From positions 1-64,000 of the forward strand of contig NZ_NMQT01000018.1 of assembly GCF_002234405.1 (NCBI RefSeq): DNA of 64,000 nt, read 5' to 3'. Both the position numbers and the translations under genes were made by a program. Each line of letters opens with the position of its first letter. Within the stretch, counting starts at the first letter, position 1. The stretch is from Amycolatopsis thailandensis (GTDB lineage: Bacteria > Actinomycetota > Actinomycetes > Mycobacteriales > Pseudonocardiaceae). Shown here piece by piece: positions 34,459 to 42,534 of this stretch. Under the pieces are notes generated by a model. That model was not told where the DNA came from, ran no database searches, and saw nothing but the letters and a program-made list of their open reading frames with translations.

Positions 34459-34935
34459 ATGTGCTGGCATTGCGACAACCCCGGGAAGACCCGCGACGAC
34501 TACCTCGTGGAGGAGGTCCGTCCACTGATCCGGAAGCACGGCTGGATGGTGCAGACGGTCGAGAGCGGAATCGCTCAACCCGCTCTCGCGTACACCGTCG
34601 GGCTCACCGACGCCGGGCTGCCGGAGCTCGCCGTCACCGGCCTGAGAGAGCGAAGATCCGGTCAGCTGCTGAACTATTTCGCCCGGCGGGTGGTCCGGTC
34701 GGGGCCGCCGGAGCCGGGTGAGGTGCTGCCCGCCGCGGTCGGATGGCCCGCGTTCGAGGTCGTTCCACTCGATACGCCGTCGGCGCACCTGCTCACCGCT
34801 GTGCTGATGTACGGCGAAGAATTCCGTGCCCTGCAACTGGTCTATGAGGACGAGCACGGCAATTGGCCGTGGGACAGGGAGTTCCGCGGCGGGACGGGTG
34901 GGCAGCCGGTGCTCGGGGCGCGGCGCCGTGCCTGA
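34459..34935 (+). CDS. DUF4262 domain protein
   Basis: 158 residues. It begins MCWHCDNPG, with a CxxC pair, and contains GWMVQTVE and PALAYTVGLTDAGLPELAVTGL, which identify DUF4262, a family of unknown function. GGAGGAG lies 6 bases before ATG 34459. It sits convergent with the GntR gene (4 bp between stops) inside the catabolic island but carries no operator copy, so it is probably an unrelated passenger. The C-terminus is basic and glycine-rich. Confidence 0.75.
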   Translation: MCWHCDNPGKTRDDYLVEEVRPLIRKHGWMVQTVESGIAQPALAYTVGLTDAGLPELAVTGLRERRSGQLLNYFARRVVRSGPPEPGEVLPAAVGWPAFEVVPLDTPSAHLLTAVLMYGEEFRALQLVYEDEHGNWPWDREFRGGTGGQPVLGARRRA

Positions 34936-34939
34936 ATCC

Positions 34940-35632
34940 CTACGGAACCGCGGGAGCCTCGCCCTCCCGCAGGCTGGTCCCCGGGGCCAGCCGCTGGACG
35001 GCGTCCTCCATGTGGGCTTCCAGCAACGACAGCGCGGTCTCTTCGTCGCCGGCCCGCAGGGCCTCGATGATCCGGGTGTGCTCGGTGACCCGCTCCTCGA
35101 CCCGCTGGTAGGTCCCCTGCAACGCGGTGAGGCACATCCGGGTCTCGATCAGCAGGGTCCGGGCCATGCGCACGAGCCGTTTGCTGCCGGAGGCGGCGAT
35201 CAGCGCCTCGTGGAAACGGAGGTCCGCCCAGGAGAGCGCGGTGGGATCGTCGTCGTCCGCGGCGGCGGCCATGGCGGCCACGGCCTGTTCGAGTTCGGTG
35301 GCGACCCGTTCCCGGTCGCCGCGCAGTGCCCGCAGCATCGCGGCGCGCTCGATGGCCGAGCGTGCCGAGTAGATGTCGTAGACGTCGCCGGGTTCGAGGT
35401 CGATCACGAACAGTCCTCGGTGGCGCTCGCTGCGCAGGAGTCCTTCGGAAACGAGGTGCTGCATCGCCTCTCGCAGCGGTCCCCGCGAGACCTGGAACCG
35501 GGAGGCCAGGTCCGTTTCACCGAGCTGGGTGCCGGGAGGGAGAGCGCCGGTCATGATCGCGTCCCGCAACTGGCGCGCGATGATCCCGGCGGTCGATTCC
35601 CGGCTGACCGGCTCGATATCCGGCAAGGACAT
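34940..35632 (-). CDS. GntR-family regulator, FadR/FCD type
   Basis: 230 residues. The N-terminal winged helix (about 12-75) contains GTQLGETDLASRFQVSRGPL and EAMQHLVSEGLL. The C-terminal all-helical FCD domain (about 85-215) includes DIYSARSAIERAAM and DLRFHEALIAASGSKRL, with histidines that usually bind a metal and carboxylate ligand. It lies 3 bp downstream of the isomerase-like gene. Three operator copies of the FCD-type palindrome (TTGT-N2-ACAA core) lie at the island's promoters (31376, 36424, 37252). It is very likely the regulator of the whole cluster, with a pathway carboxylate as inducer. Confidence 0.88.
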   Translation of the reverse strand: MSLPDIEPVSRESTAGIIARQLRDAIMTGALPPGTQLGETDLASRFQVSRGPLREAMQHLVSEGLLRSERHRGLFVIDLEPGDVYDIYSARSAIERAAMLRALRGDRERVATELEQAVAAMAAAADDDDPTALSWADLRFHEALIAASGSKRLVRMARTLLIETRMCLTALQGTYQRVEERVTEHTRIIEALRAGDEETALSLLEAHMEDAVQRLAPGTSLREGEAPAVP

Positions 35633-35635
35633 GGT

Positions 35636-36406
35636 TCAGCTGCCCCTCTGCCCGAACAGCGCGCCCAGTGTGCGGACGAGCGGGGACTTCCCGGTCAGCC
35701 GCAGGCCCTCCCAGACGGTGACCTGATTGGCGGTCAGCACCGGCTTGCCGAGCCGGGTCTCGAGAGTGTTGATCTCGCCGAGTGTCCGCATGGCGGTGTC
35801 GGGTACGAGGAGCGCGTCGGCGGCCGGGTGATCGCCGCTCGCCGCGAGCTCGATGACGGCCTCCGGGCTGAGTTCGCCGACCTCGGCGGCGGTGTCGATG
35901 TCCGCGCTGCCCATCGAGACCACCTCGATCCCACCCGCGCCGAGGAACTCGACGAACAGCCGGGCGACGTCGTCCGGATAGCTGGCGGCGACCGCGACCC
36001 GCCGGACGCGGAGGGCGTGAGCGGCGTGGACGAAGGCGAAGGAGGTGCTCGACGCCGGGACGCCGGCGACGGCGGCCAGCCGGTCGGCCTGGTCGCGGGC
36101 GCCATCCCAGCCGTAGACGAAGCTGCCACTGGTGCACGCCCAGACCACCGCGTCCGGCTCGTGCTTGGCCAGCAGCGCGGCGCCGTCGGCTAGACGGCTT
36201 TCGCTGCCGAGGTCCAGTAGCTCGGGCACGGCGTGCAGATCGGTCCCGTAGATGTGCTCGACGGGCAGCTTGATCCCGGCCATGTCGCCGCCGAGGAGCT
36301 GCTCCGCGAGCGGGTAGTCGTCTTCGGCCGCGTGATCGGGATAGATGAATCCGATCGTGGTCGTCTCGGACGGCGGCTCGGGTGGGCTGAACGGGCTGAT
36401 GGGCAC
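35636..36406 (-). CDS. Maleate isomerase/Asp-Glu racemase-like protein missing the second cysteine
   Basis: 256 residues of the maleate cis-trans isomerase/arylmalonate decarboxylase superfamily. The first catalytic cysteine is kept (Cys91 in VWACTSGSF). At the second catalytic position, 18 residues before the shared KPVLTANQ motif, it has Asp203 (LLVPDTAMRT), where the neighbouring paralogue has Cys196. A normal two-cysteine isomerisation is therefore unlikely, and decarboxylase, lyase or hydratase-like chemistry is possible. GTG 36406 follows GGAGG by 4 bases. The operator at 36424-36437 lies just upstream, in the 44-bp gap after the paralogue. GntR follows after 3 bp. Confidence 0.78.
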   Translation of the reverse strand: MPISPFSPPEPPSETTTIGFIYPDHAAEDDYPLAEQLLGGDMAGIKLPVEHIYGTDLHAVPELLDLGSESRLADGAALLAKHEPDAVVWACTSGSFVYGWDGARDQADRLAAVAGVPASSTSFAFVHAAHALRVRRVAVAASYPDDVARLFVEFLGAGGIEVVSMGSADIDTAAEVGELSPEAVIELAASGDHPAADALLVPDTAMRTLGEINTLETRLGKPVLTANQVTVWEGLRLTGKSPLVRTLGALFGQRGS

Positions 36407-36423
36407 GGGACCTCCGGAGGACA

Positions 36424-36437
36424 GATTGTCGACAATC
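36424..36437. promoter_or_regulatory. GntR operator, copy 2
   Basis: GATTGTCGACAATC is a perfect 14-bp palindrome, 18-31 bp upstream of the GTG start of the isomerase-like gene and between the two paralogues. It would give the isomerase-like gene and the GntR gene their own regulated promoter. Confidence 0.8.
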
Positions 36438-36450
36438 GTAGGCGAAGAGG

Positions 36451-37191
36451 TCAGTCGACCTCCCGGAGCCACTTGCCGGGCCCGACGATCGGCAGGTTCA
36501 TCCGCCGGAGGCAGGCCCACATCGTGAGCTGGTTCGCGGTGAGGACGGGCTTGCCGAGCGCGCTTTCGAGCGGCTCGATCAGATCGTAGGTGGGGAGGTT
36601 GGTGCAACTGACGAAAATGGCTTCGGCGTCGGCGTGATCCGCGGCAAGGATGCGCTCGGCGATGGTCCGGTAGCTGACCTTCCAGATGCCGCCGCCCAGG
36701 CCGAGGTGGTCGCTCGAGACGGTACGCACGCCGAGTTCGTCCAGGAAGTCGTGCAGCTTCCCGGTCAGGTCGCCGTCGTAGGGCGTCAGTACCGAGACGC
36801 GGTGGAGGTCGAGCTGGTGCAGGACCTCGGCCAGGGCGCCGGAGGTGGTGACGGCGTCCAGCGCGCCCGCGTCGCAGATCGCCTTGGTCAGAGAGCGTTC
36901 GTAGTCCACACCGTTGACGAAACTGCCGGAGGTGCACAGATAGGCGACGACTTCGGGCTCCACGTGGAGCACGTCTCTCGTGGCGGCGGCGAGATGCCTG
37001 CTGTCACTGACGAGCTGGGCCATCTCCATGCTGACGGGCACGGGCTCGTACGGCGTCCGCGCCAGATGGAGGGAGACCTCCATGGGCACCCAGCGCCACA
37101 GTTCGCGTTCCAGGGCAAGGTCGAAGGGAGCGATCACGCCGATACCGCGCTGCGCCAACGGGCCTTCGAACTCCAGTAAGTCGAAATCCAA
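36451..37191 (-). CDS. Maleate cis-trans isomerase family protein
   Basis: 246 residues. Both family cysteines are present: Cys86 (YLCTSGSF) and Cys196 (FVSCTNLP), as in maleate isomerase, where one attacks C2 and the other acts at C3. It would isomerise maleate or a maleate-like cis-diacid to the trans form. The start is a TTG at 37191, chosen because GGAGG lies 7 bases upstream; no ATG or GTG is near. It is transcribed from the operator at 37252-37265, divergent from the hydroxyacid dehydrogenase, and precedes the altered paralogue. Confidence 0.8.
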   Translation of the reverse strand: MDFDLLEFEGPLAQRGIGVIAPFDLALERELWRWVPMEVSLHLARTPYEPVPVSMEMAQLVSDSRHLAAATRDVLHVEPEVVAYLCTSGSFVNGVDYERSLTKAICDAGALDAVTTSGALAEVLHQLDLHRVSVLTPYDGDLTGKLHDFLDELGVRTVSSDHLGLGGGIWKVSYRTIAERILAADHADAEAIFVSCTNLPTYDLIEPLESALGKPVLTANQLTMWACLRRMNLPIVGPGKWLREVD

Positions 37192-37251
37192 GTCTCAGCC
37201 TCCGGAAAGCTTCTGCTGTCACAGGTCCGGTGCTCCGGGGGTCGTTCCTCG

Positions 37252-37285
37252 GATTGTTGACAATCATACGAGCCACTTTTACGGT
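37252..37285. promoter_or_regulatory. GntR operator copy 3 overlapping a leaderless promoter
   Basis: GATTGTTGACAATC (37252-37265) contains the -35 hexamer TTGACA (37257-37262) of a plus-strand promoter. A 17-bp spacer and TACGGT (37280-37285) follow, then six bases to the GTG start at 37292. A bound regulator would block the -35 box directly. Confidence 0.75.
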
Positions 37286-37291
37286 GTCAAC

Positions 37292-38281
37292 GTGATCGCC
37301 TCGGAGACCCCTGTGCTGGCGGTGCTCTGCGGAGACACACGCCCACCGGACATGCGCGCTATCGAAGACGAAGCGGTGGTTCGTTACACCGACGAGGCCG
37401 GCTTGGCCGACGCGTTATCCGGAGCGGACGCGCTCTTCGTCTACGACTTCCTTTCGACCGCCGTCCCGGGTGCCTGGCACGCGGCCGACCGGCTGCGCTG
37501 GCTGCACATCGCCAGCGCGGGCGTCGACCCCGTGCTCTTCCCAGGGCTGCAGGAGAGCGACGTCGTGCTCACCAACTCGCGTGGCGTGTTCGACGGGGCG
37601 ATAGCCGAGTACGTCCTCGGAGTCGTCCTCACGTTCGCCAAGGATTTCGTCCGTTCGTGGGACCTCCAGCGGCAAGGGCGGTGGAAGCACCGGGAGAGTG
37701 AACGGATCTCCGGCCGCCGGGTCCTCGTGGTCGGCACCGGGCCGATCGGCCGGTCGATCGCGCGGATGCTGCGGGCGGCCGGGATGTCGGTGGCGGGTGT
37801 CGGCCGCCGTCCTCGTGAGGGCGATCCGGACTTCGGGGACGTGTATTCCTCTTCGAACCTGACTCGCCACCTTCCCGAGGCGGACTATGTCGTCGCGGTC
37901 GCGCCGCTGACCGGGCAGACAAAGGGCATGTTCGACGCCGAAGCCTTCGCCGCGATGAAGCCCGGCGCCCGGTTCGTCAACGTCGGCCGCGGGGAACTGG
38001 TCGTCACTTCGGACCTGGTCGGCGCTCTGCGGGACGGCTCGCTCGGGGGTGCCGCGCTCGACGTCTTCGACACCGAGCCGCTGCCCGCCGAGAGTCCTTT
38101 GTGGACTATGGAGAACGTGCTGATCTCGCCGCACATGTCGGGCGACTTCGTCGGCTGGCGTAATACTCTGGTAGAGGTGTTCGCGGACAACTTCCGTCGC
38201 TGGCGCGCGGGGGAGCCGCTGCGCAACGTCGTGGACAAGCAGCTCGGATACGTGCCGTCGGAGACGCTTCGCCAAGGTTAG
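37292..38281 (+). CDS. D-2-hydroxyacid dehydrogenase
   Basis: 329 residues, NAD-dependent, interconverting a D-2-hydroxy acid and a 2-oxo acid. The nucleotide motif is VVGTGPIGRS (GxGxxG at about 148-153), and the catalytic triad is Arg233 (NVGRGEL), Glu262 (DTEPLP) and His281 (SPHMSGD). GTG 37292 is chosen because the promoter predicts transcription starting there. There is no ribosome site, so the mRNA is probably leaderless. The amidase gene follows after 7 bp in the same operon. Confidence 0.87.
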   Translation: MIASETPVLAVLCGDTRPPDMRAIEDEAVVRYTDEAGLADALSGADALFVYDFLSTAVPGAWHAADRLRWLHIASAGVDPVLFPGLQESDVVLTNSRGVFDGAIAEYVLGVVLTFAKDFVRSWDLQRQGRWKHRESERISGRRVLVVGTGPIGRSIARMLRAAGMSVAGVGRRPREGDPDFGDVYSSSNLTRHLPEADYVVAVAPLTGQTKGMFDAEAFAAMKPGARFVNVGRGELVVTSDLVGALRDGSLGGAALDVFDTEPLPAESPLWTMENVLISPHMSGDFVGWRNTLVEVFADNFRRWRAGEPLRNVVDKQLGYVPSETLRQG

Positions 38282-38288
38282 GGGCCGG

Positions 38289-39665
38289 ATGAACGACACC
38301 AAGTTGACCGCGAGTGAGCTCGTCTCCGCGTATGCCACCGGGGAGCTGTCGCCGGTCGAGGCCACCCAGAACGCGTTGCGGGTCATCGAAGAACGCGACG
38401 GCGAGACCAACGCCTATTGCCTCGTCGACGCGGATGGAGCGCTCGAACAGGCGAAAGCGTCCGAGATCCGCTGGCGGGACGGCAATCCGATCGGCTGGCT
38501 CGACGGCGTCCCGGCCTCGATCAAGGACATGTTCCTGACGCAGGGCTGGCCGACGCTGCGCGGTTCGCGGTGCATCGATCCCGACCAGCCGTGGGACGTC
38601 GACAGCCCGGTCACCGCGCGGCTGCGTGAGAACGGCTTGGTGCTGCTGGGAAAGACCACGACGCCGGAACTCGCGTGGAAGGGGGTCACCGACAACACGC
38701 TGACCGGCATCACCCGCAACCCGCACGACCCGTCGACGACGGCGGGCGGGTCCAGCGGTGGGAGCGCCGCGGCGGTCGCGGCGGGGATGGGCGAGCTCTC
38801 CGTCGGCACGGACGGCGGCGGCTCGATCCGGATTCCGGCTTCGTTCTGCGGGATCGTCGGTCTCAAGCCGACACACGGCCGGATCCCGCTGTTCCCGGCG
38901 AGCCCGTTCGGACCGCTCTCGCACGCCGGCCCGATGGCGCGTTCGGTGGACGACACGGCACTGCTCCTCGACGTCCTCGCGATGCCCGACTACCGCGACC
39001 CGGCGGCGCTCGCCCCGCCCGTCTCGACCTTCCGCGAAGCCGTCCGACGTGACGTGCGCGGATTGAACGCCGCCTACTCGTCGACGCTCGGCTACGTCGA
39101 CGTCGACCCGGAGGTCGCGGCGATCGTCAAGTCGGCTGTCCAGGCGCTGGGCGACGCGGGCCTGCACATCGAAGAGACCGACCCCGGCTTCGGCGACCCC
39201 AAAGCCGCCTTCGACATCCTGTGGTCGACGGGGGCGGCCAAGTGGCTGGACACCTTCCCCGCCGGTTCGGAGACCAAGGTCGATCCCGGGCTGCGGAAGG
39301 TGTGGGAGCTCGGCAAGACCTTCTCGGCGAGCGACTATCTCGGCGCTAACGCCGAGCGGGCCGCGCTGGGCATCCTGATGGGCGAGTTCCACACGCGCCA
39401 CGACGTGCTGATCACGCCGACCCTCCCGATCGCCGCCTTCGAGGCCGGGCACGAGGTGCCGCCGGGCAGCGGGCTGAGCGGCTGGCCGGACTGGACGCCG
39501 TTCACCTATCCGTTCAACATGACCCAGCAGCCCGCCATCAGCGTCCCGGCGGGCCGCACCTCCGGCGGGCTCCCGGTCGGTCTCCAGATCGTCGGCCCGC
39601 GGCACTCCGACGACTTGGTGCTCGCGGTCGCGAAACTCCTCGAAGAGGTCCGTCCCTGGCCGTGA
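38289..39665 (+). CDS. Amidase, amidase-signature family
   Basis: A 458-residue amide hydrolase with the Ser-cisSer-Lys triad: Lys79 (PASIKDMF), the cis-serine in TAGGSSGGSAAAVAAG (Ser155/156) and nucleophile Ser179 (GTDGGGSIRIPASFCG). The length and lack of extra domains fit a small-molecule amidase rather than GatA, since no gatB/gatC neighbours exist. It would release ammonia or an amine from a pathway amide. It is 7 bp downstream of the hydroxyacid dehydrogenase and under operator copy 3. The next gene is convergent. Confidence 0.87.
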   Translation: MNDTKLTASELVSAYATGELSPVEATQNALRVIEERDGETNAYCLVDADGALEQAKASEIRWRDGNPIGWLDGVPASIKDMFLTQGWPTLRGSRCIDPDQPWDVDSPVTARLRENGLVLLGKTTTPELAWKGVTDNTLTGITRNPHDPSTTAGGSSGGSAAAVAAGMGELSVGTDGGGSIRIPASFCGIVGLKPTHGRIPLFPASPFGPLSHAGPMARSVDDTALLLDVLAMPDYRDPAALAPPVSTFREAVRRDVRGLNAAYSSTLGYVDVDPEVAAIVKSAVQALGDAGLHIEETDPGFGDPKAAFDILWSTGAAKWLDTFPAGSETKVDPGLRKVWELGKTFSASDYLGANAERAALGILMGEFHTRHDVLITPTLPIAAFEAGHEVPPGSGLSGWPDWTPFTYPFNMTQQPAISVPAGRTSGGLPVGLQIVGPRHSDDLVLAVAKLLEEVRPWP

Positions 39666-39714
39666 CCAGCGGAAAGGGAGCAAGGGACCTTTGCTATCGC
39701 TTCTCGGGGCGGGG

Positions 39715-40935
39715 TCAGGGCCGGGTGGCGTGGGTCTTCCGGACGAGGCCGCGCACCTGGCCGCTGCACAGCGCGAGACAGGTGGCGGCCACGACCAGCG
39801 CGGCGCACGCGAGCAGGGTCGTGCCGACGCCGAAGTGCTGCGCGGCGGGCCCCGCCGCCATCTGCCCGAGGGGCAGGGCGATGAACGAACCGAGCATGTC
39901 GTAGGAGTAGACGCGCGCGAGTTTGTCCTCGGGCACGTTCTCCTGCAGTGAGACGTCCCACGCCACCACGAACTGCTCGATCGCCAGGCCCGAGACGAAC
40001 ATGGCAGCCAGCAGCAGCGGCAGCAACGGCGCCTGGCCGAGGAGGATCAACGGCGGCGCTTCGAAAAGGATCACCGCGACCCCGACGAACAACGCGCGCC
40101 GCGGCTGCCAGCGGGCCACGAGGATCCCGCCGGCGAGCGAGCCGATCGTCTGCGCGGCGAGGGCGAACCCCCAGCCGGTGCGCCCGAAACTGCCGTCGGC
40201 GACGAGCGGGCCGAGCACCCCGATCCCGCCGGCGATGACGGCGTTCACCACCATGAACTGCACGACCACGACCCACACCCAGGTCCGTGACCGGAACTCG
40301 CGCCAGCCTTCGGCGAGTTCCGCCAGTGGACGGCTGCCGGGGACCCGCTCCCGGCGGTTGAGGCGGATGCGCCGGTAGGACAGGGCGGAGCCGAGGAACA
40401 GCAGCGCGTTGCCGCCGAGCGCCCAGCCGGGGCCGACCGCGGTGACCAGGACGCCGCCGAGTCCGGCGCCGGCGATCCGGCCGGAGTTCGAGAGCAGCCT
40501 GGCCAGGGCGTTGGCCTGCGCCAGCAGGGCGGCGGGCACCGTCAACGGGGTCAGCGACGCCGAGGCGGGCGCCGAGATCGCGGCCACCGCGCCGTTGACC
40601 ACGCTCAAGCCGACCAGCAGCGGGATCGAAGCGAATCCACAAAGGACGCTCGCCGCGATGAGCGCCTGGGTCAGCGTGGCGGCGACTTCGGTGCCTTGCA
40701 GGATCACCGAGCGTGGCAGCCGATCCGCCAGCACCCCGCCGAACAGCAGCAGGACGACGCTCGCCACCGACCGTGCCCCGACGACGATGCCGATGTCGAC
40801 GGCCGAGCCGGTCAGGTCGATCACCGCGAAAGCCAGCGCGAGCGGGGCGACGGCGTTGCCGAACTCCCCGAACGTGCGGCCGCCGATCAGCCACCGGAAG
40901 TTGTGGTGACGCAGCGGTTCACGCAAAGAGGTCAC
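39715..40935 (-). CDS. MFS transporter (12-TMS)
   Basis: 406 residues with about twelve hydrophobic segments and the MFS_3-like pattern of actinomycete exporters (FRWLIGGRTFGEFGNAVAPL at the N-terminus, DRLPRSVILQGTEV as motif A-like loop after helix 3). It overlaps the stop of the upstream ArsR gene by 4 bp (ATGA), so the two form a regulator/efflux pair. The substrate is unknown. Confidence 0.85.
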   Translation of the reverse strand: MTSLREPLRHHNFRWLIGGRTFGEFGNAVAPLALAFAVIDLTGSAVDIGIVVGARSVASVVLLLFGGVLADRLPRSVILQGTEVAATLTQALIAASVLCGFASIPLLVGLSVVNGAVAAISAPASASLTPLTVPAALLAQANALARLLSNSGRIAGAGLGGVLVTAVGPGWALGGNALLFLGSALSYRRIRLNRRERVPGSRPLAELAEGWREFRSRTWVWVVVVQFMVVNAVIAGGIGVLGPLVADGSFGRTGWGFALAAQTIGSLAGGILVARWQPRRALFVGVAVILFEAPPLILLGQAPLLPLLLAAMFVSGLAIEQFVVAWDVSLQENVPEDKLARVYSYDMLGSFIALPLGQMAAGPAAQHFGVGTTLLACAALVVAATCLALCSGQVRGLVRKTHATRP

Positions 40936-41450
40936 GGTCGCCTCATCTCGAACATCGCGACCGTCGCGCTGACCGGGATCGTCCCCCGGGTGCGGGGCGG
41001 TTTCGCGGCCGAGTGCAGAAGCTCGCTCAGTTCGTGAGCGTGGGCGAGCGCCTTCTTCCAGGTCTCACGGTCGACCCACATCTCCACGTCGGCCGTCAGC
41101 CCGTGTTCGCCGCGGACGTGGAACTCGCTGCGGCGTTCGAGTTCGGAGGCCATCGTCGTGATGAGAAGCCGGTCTTCTTCCGGATTCGTCGACGTGAACC
41201 GCGTCCCGGACTCCGGATCGTGCCGGTAGCGTTTCGCCAGCCCGCCCCGGATCCGGACCTCCTCGACGACGTCGAGCAGTCCGGCCTCGTGCAGCCGCCG
41301 CAGGTGATAGCTGACATTCGCTTGTGTCTCACCGAGTTCGCGCGCGGCCTCGGCCGCACTCATCGCGGCACCGGTCAAAAGCGACAGAATACGCAGCCGG
41401 ACGGGATGGGCGAGGACGCGCAATCCGTCGAGGCCGGGGGATTCGGGCAT
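40932..41450 (-). CDS. ArsR-family winged-helix regulator
   Basis: 172 residues. The winged helix is at about 10-75: LRVLAHPVRLRILSLLTGAA, then SAAEAARELGETQANVSYHL as helix-turn-helix and LHEAGLLDVVEEVRIRGG as the wing. No metal-binding cysteine motif is visible, so it probably senses an organic ligand. The C-terminal half resembles the HTH_20 group. It is immediately upstream of, and overlaps, the MFS gene it is likely to repress; it is divergent from the aldo/keto reductase. Confidence 0.83.
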   Translation of the reverse strand: MPESPGLDGLRVLAHPVRLRILSLLTGAAMSAAEAARELGETQANVSYHLRRLHEAGLLDVVEEVRIRGGLAKRYRHDPESGTRFTSTNPEEDRLLITTMASELERRSEFHVRGEHGLTADVEMWVDRETWKKALAHAHELSELLHSAAKPPRTRGTIPVSATVAMFEMRRP

Positions 41451-41559
41451 GCGGCCGAGTATCGACTGCCGGGACGCTGACCGTCAAACAGTTATTTGGG
41501 GGTTTCGTTGGCCGGGAGATCCGGTGCACTGATCCGATGTCTGTGCTCTGCTGGAGGGC

Positions 41560-42534
41560 ATGCGTACGACGACATTGGGCAGGAGCGGTCTCGAGGTGTC
41601 GAGGATCGCCTTCGGCACCTGGCAGCTCGGCGGGGACTGGGGTTCGTTCGACGAGGACGCGGCGATCGCCGCGATCCACCACGCCCGCGAACTCGGGGTC
41701 ACCTTCTTCGACACCGCTCAGGCCTACGGTTTCGGGAAATCCGAAGCGATGCTCGGGAAGGCGTTGCGCGAAGAACTCAAGCGCGACCGCGACAACCTCG
41801 TCATAGCGACGAAAGGCGGCATCAAGCCGCGTTCCGAACGGCCGCGTGACTCCCGGCGCGAGTGGCTGGCACAGGGGATCGAGGACAGCCTTCGGTACCT
41901 CGACGTCGACCACATCGACCTCTATCAGATCCACTGGCCCGATTCCGACGCGCCCGCCGAGGAGACCGCGGGGATCCTGCAAGAGTTCGTCGACGCCGGG
42001 AAGATCCGGCATGTCGGTGTCTCGAACTACGACGCCGCGGGGCTGGCCGACTTCGACAGGACCCGCCCGGTGGAAACCCTTCAGCCGCCGTATCACCTGT
42101 TCCGCCGCGACCTCGAAACCGATCCTCTGCCGTACGCACGGGAGAACGACATCGGCGTGCTCGTGTACAGCCCACTGGGCAGCGGCCTGCTGACCGGAGC
42201 CTTCACGCCGGAGACGACGTTCGAGAAAACCGACTGGCGTTCGCGATCGTCGGCGTTCACCGGGGAGACCTTCCGGCGCAACCTCGCCATCGTCGACAGG
42301 CTCAAGGAATTCGCCGCGGGCAAAGGGATCTCGGTCAGCCAGCTCGCCATCGCCTGGACGCTCGCCCGGCCGGGTGTGCACGTCGCGATCGTGGGCGCGC
42401 GCAAGGCGGCCAACATCGAAGCCAGTCTCGCGGCGGCCGACGTCGACCTCTCCGCGGACGAACTAGCGGAGATCGACCGCCTCACCGCCGACGCCGTCCC
42501 CGTTTCGGGCGCGAGCCCCGAAGGTGTCGCCTAA
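41560..42534 (+). CDS. Aldo/keto reductase
   Basis: 324 residues of the NADPH-dependent (beta/alpha)8 aldo-keto reductase family. Catalytic residues are Asp and Tyr in FFDTAQAYGFGKSE (about 48-61), Lys in VIATKGG and His in YQIHWPD. The C-terminal cofactor segment HVAIVGARKAANIEASL is intact. The substrate is unknown. It is divergent from the ArsR gene and overlaps the pqqB stop by 4 bp on the opposite strand. Confidence 0.88.
   Translation: MRTTTLGRSGLEVSRIAFGTWQLGGDWGSFDEDAAIAAIHHARELGVTFFDTAQAYGFGKSEAMLGKALREELKRDRDNLVIATKGGIKPRSERPRDSRREWLAQGIEDSLRYLDVDHIDLYQIHWPDSDAPAEETAGILQEFVDAGKIRHVGVSNYDAAGLADFDRTRPVETLQPPYHLFRRDLETDPLPYARENDIGVLVYSPLGSGLLTGAFTPETTFEKTDWRSRSSAFTGETFRRNLAIVDRLKEFAAGKGISVSQLAIAWTLARPGVHVAIVGARKAANIEASLAAADVDLSADELAEIDRLTADAVPVSGASPEGVA

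Noticed and set aside
31431-37191. Nicotinate or ectoine degradation pathway
   Set aside because: Maleate-isomerase-like, amidase and semialdehyde genes hint at these, but the defining ring-opening and ectoine hydrolase genes are absent.
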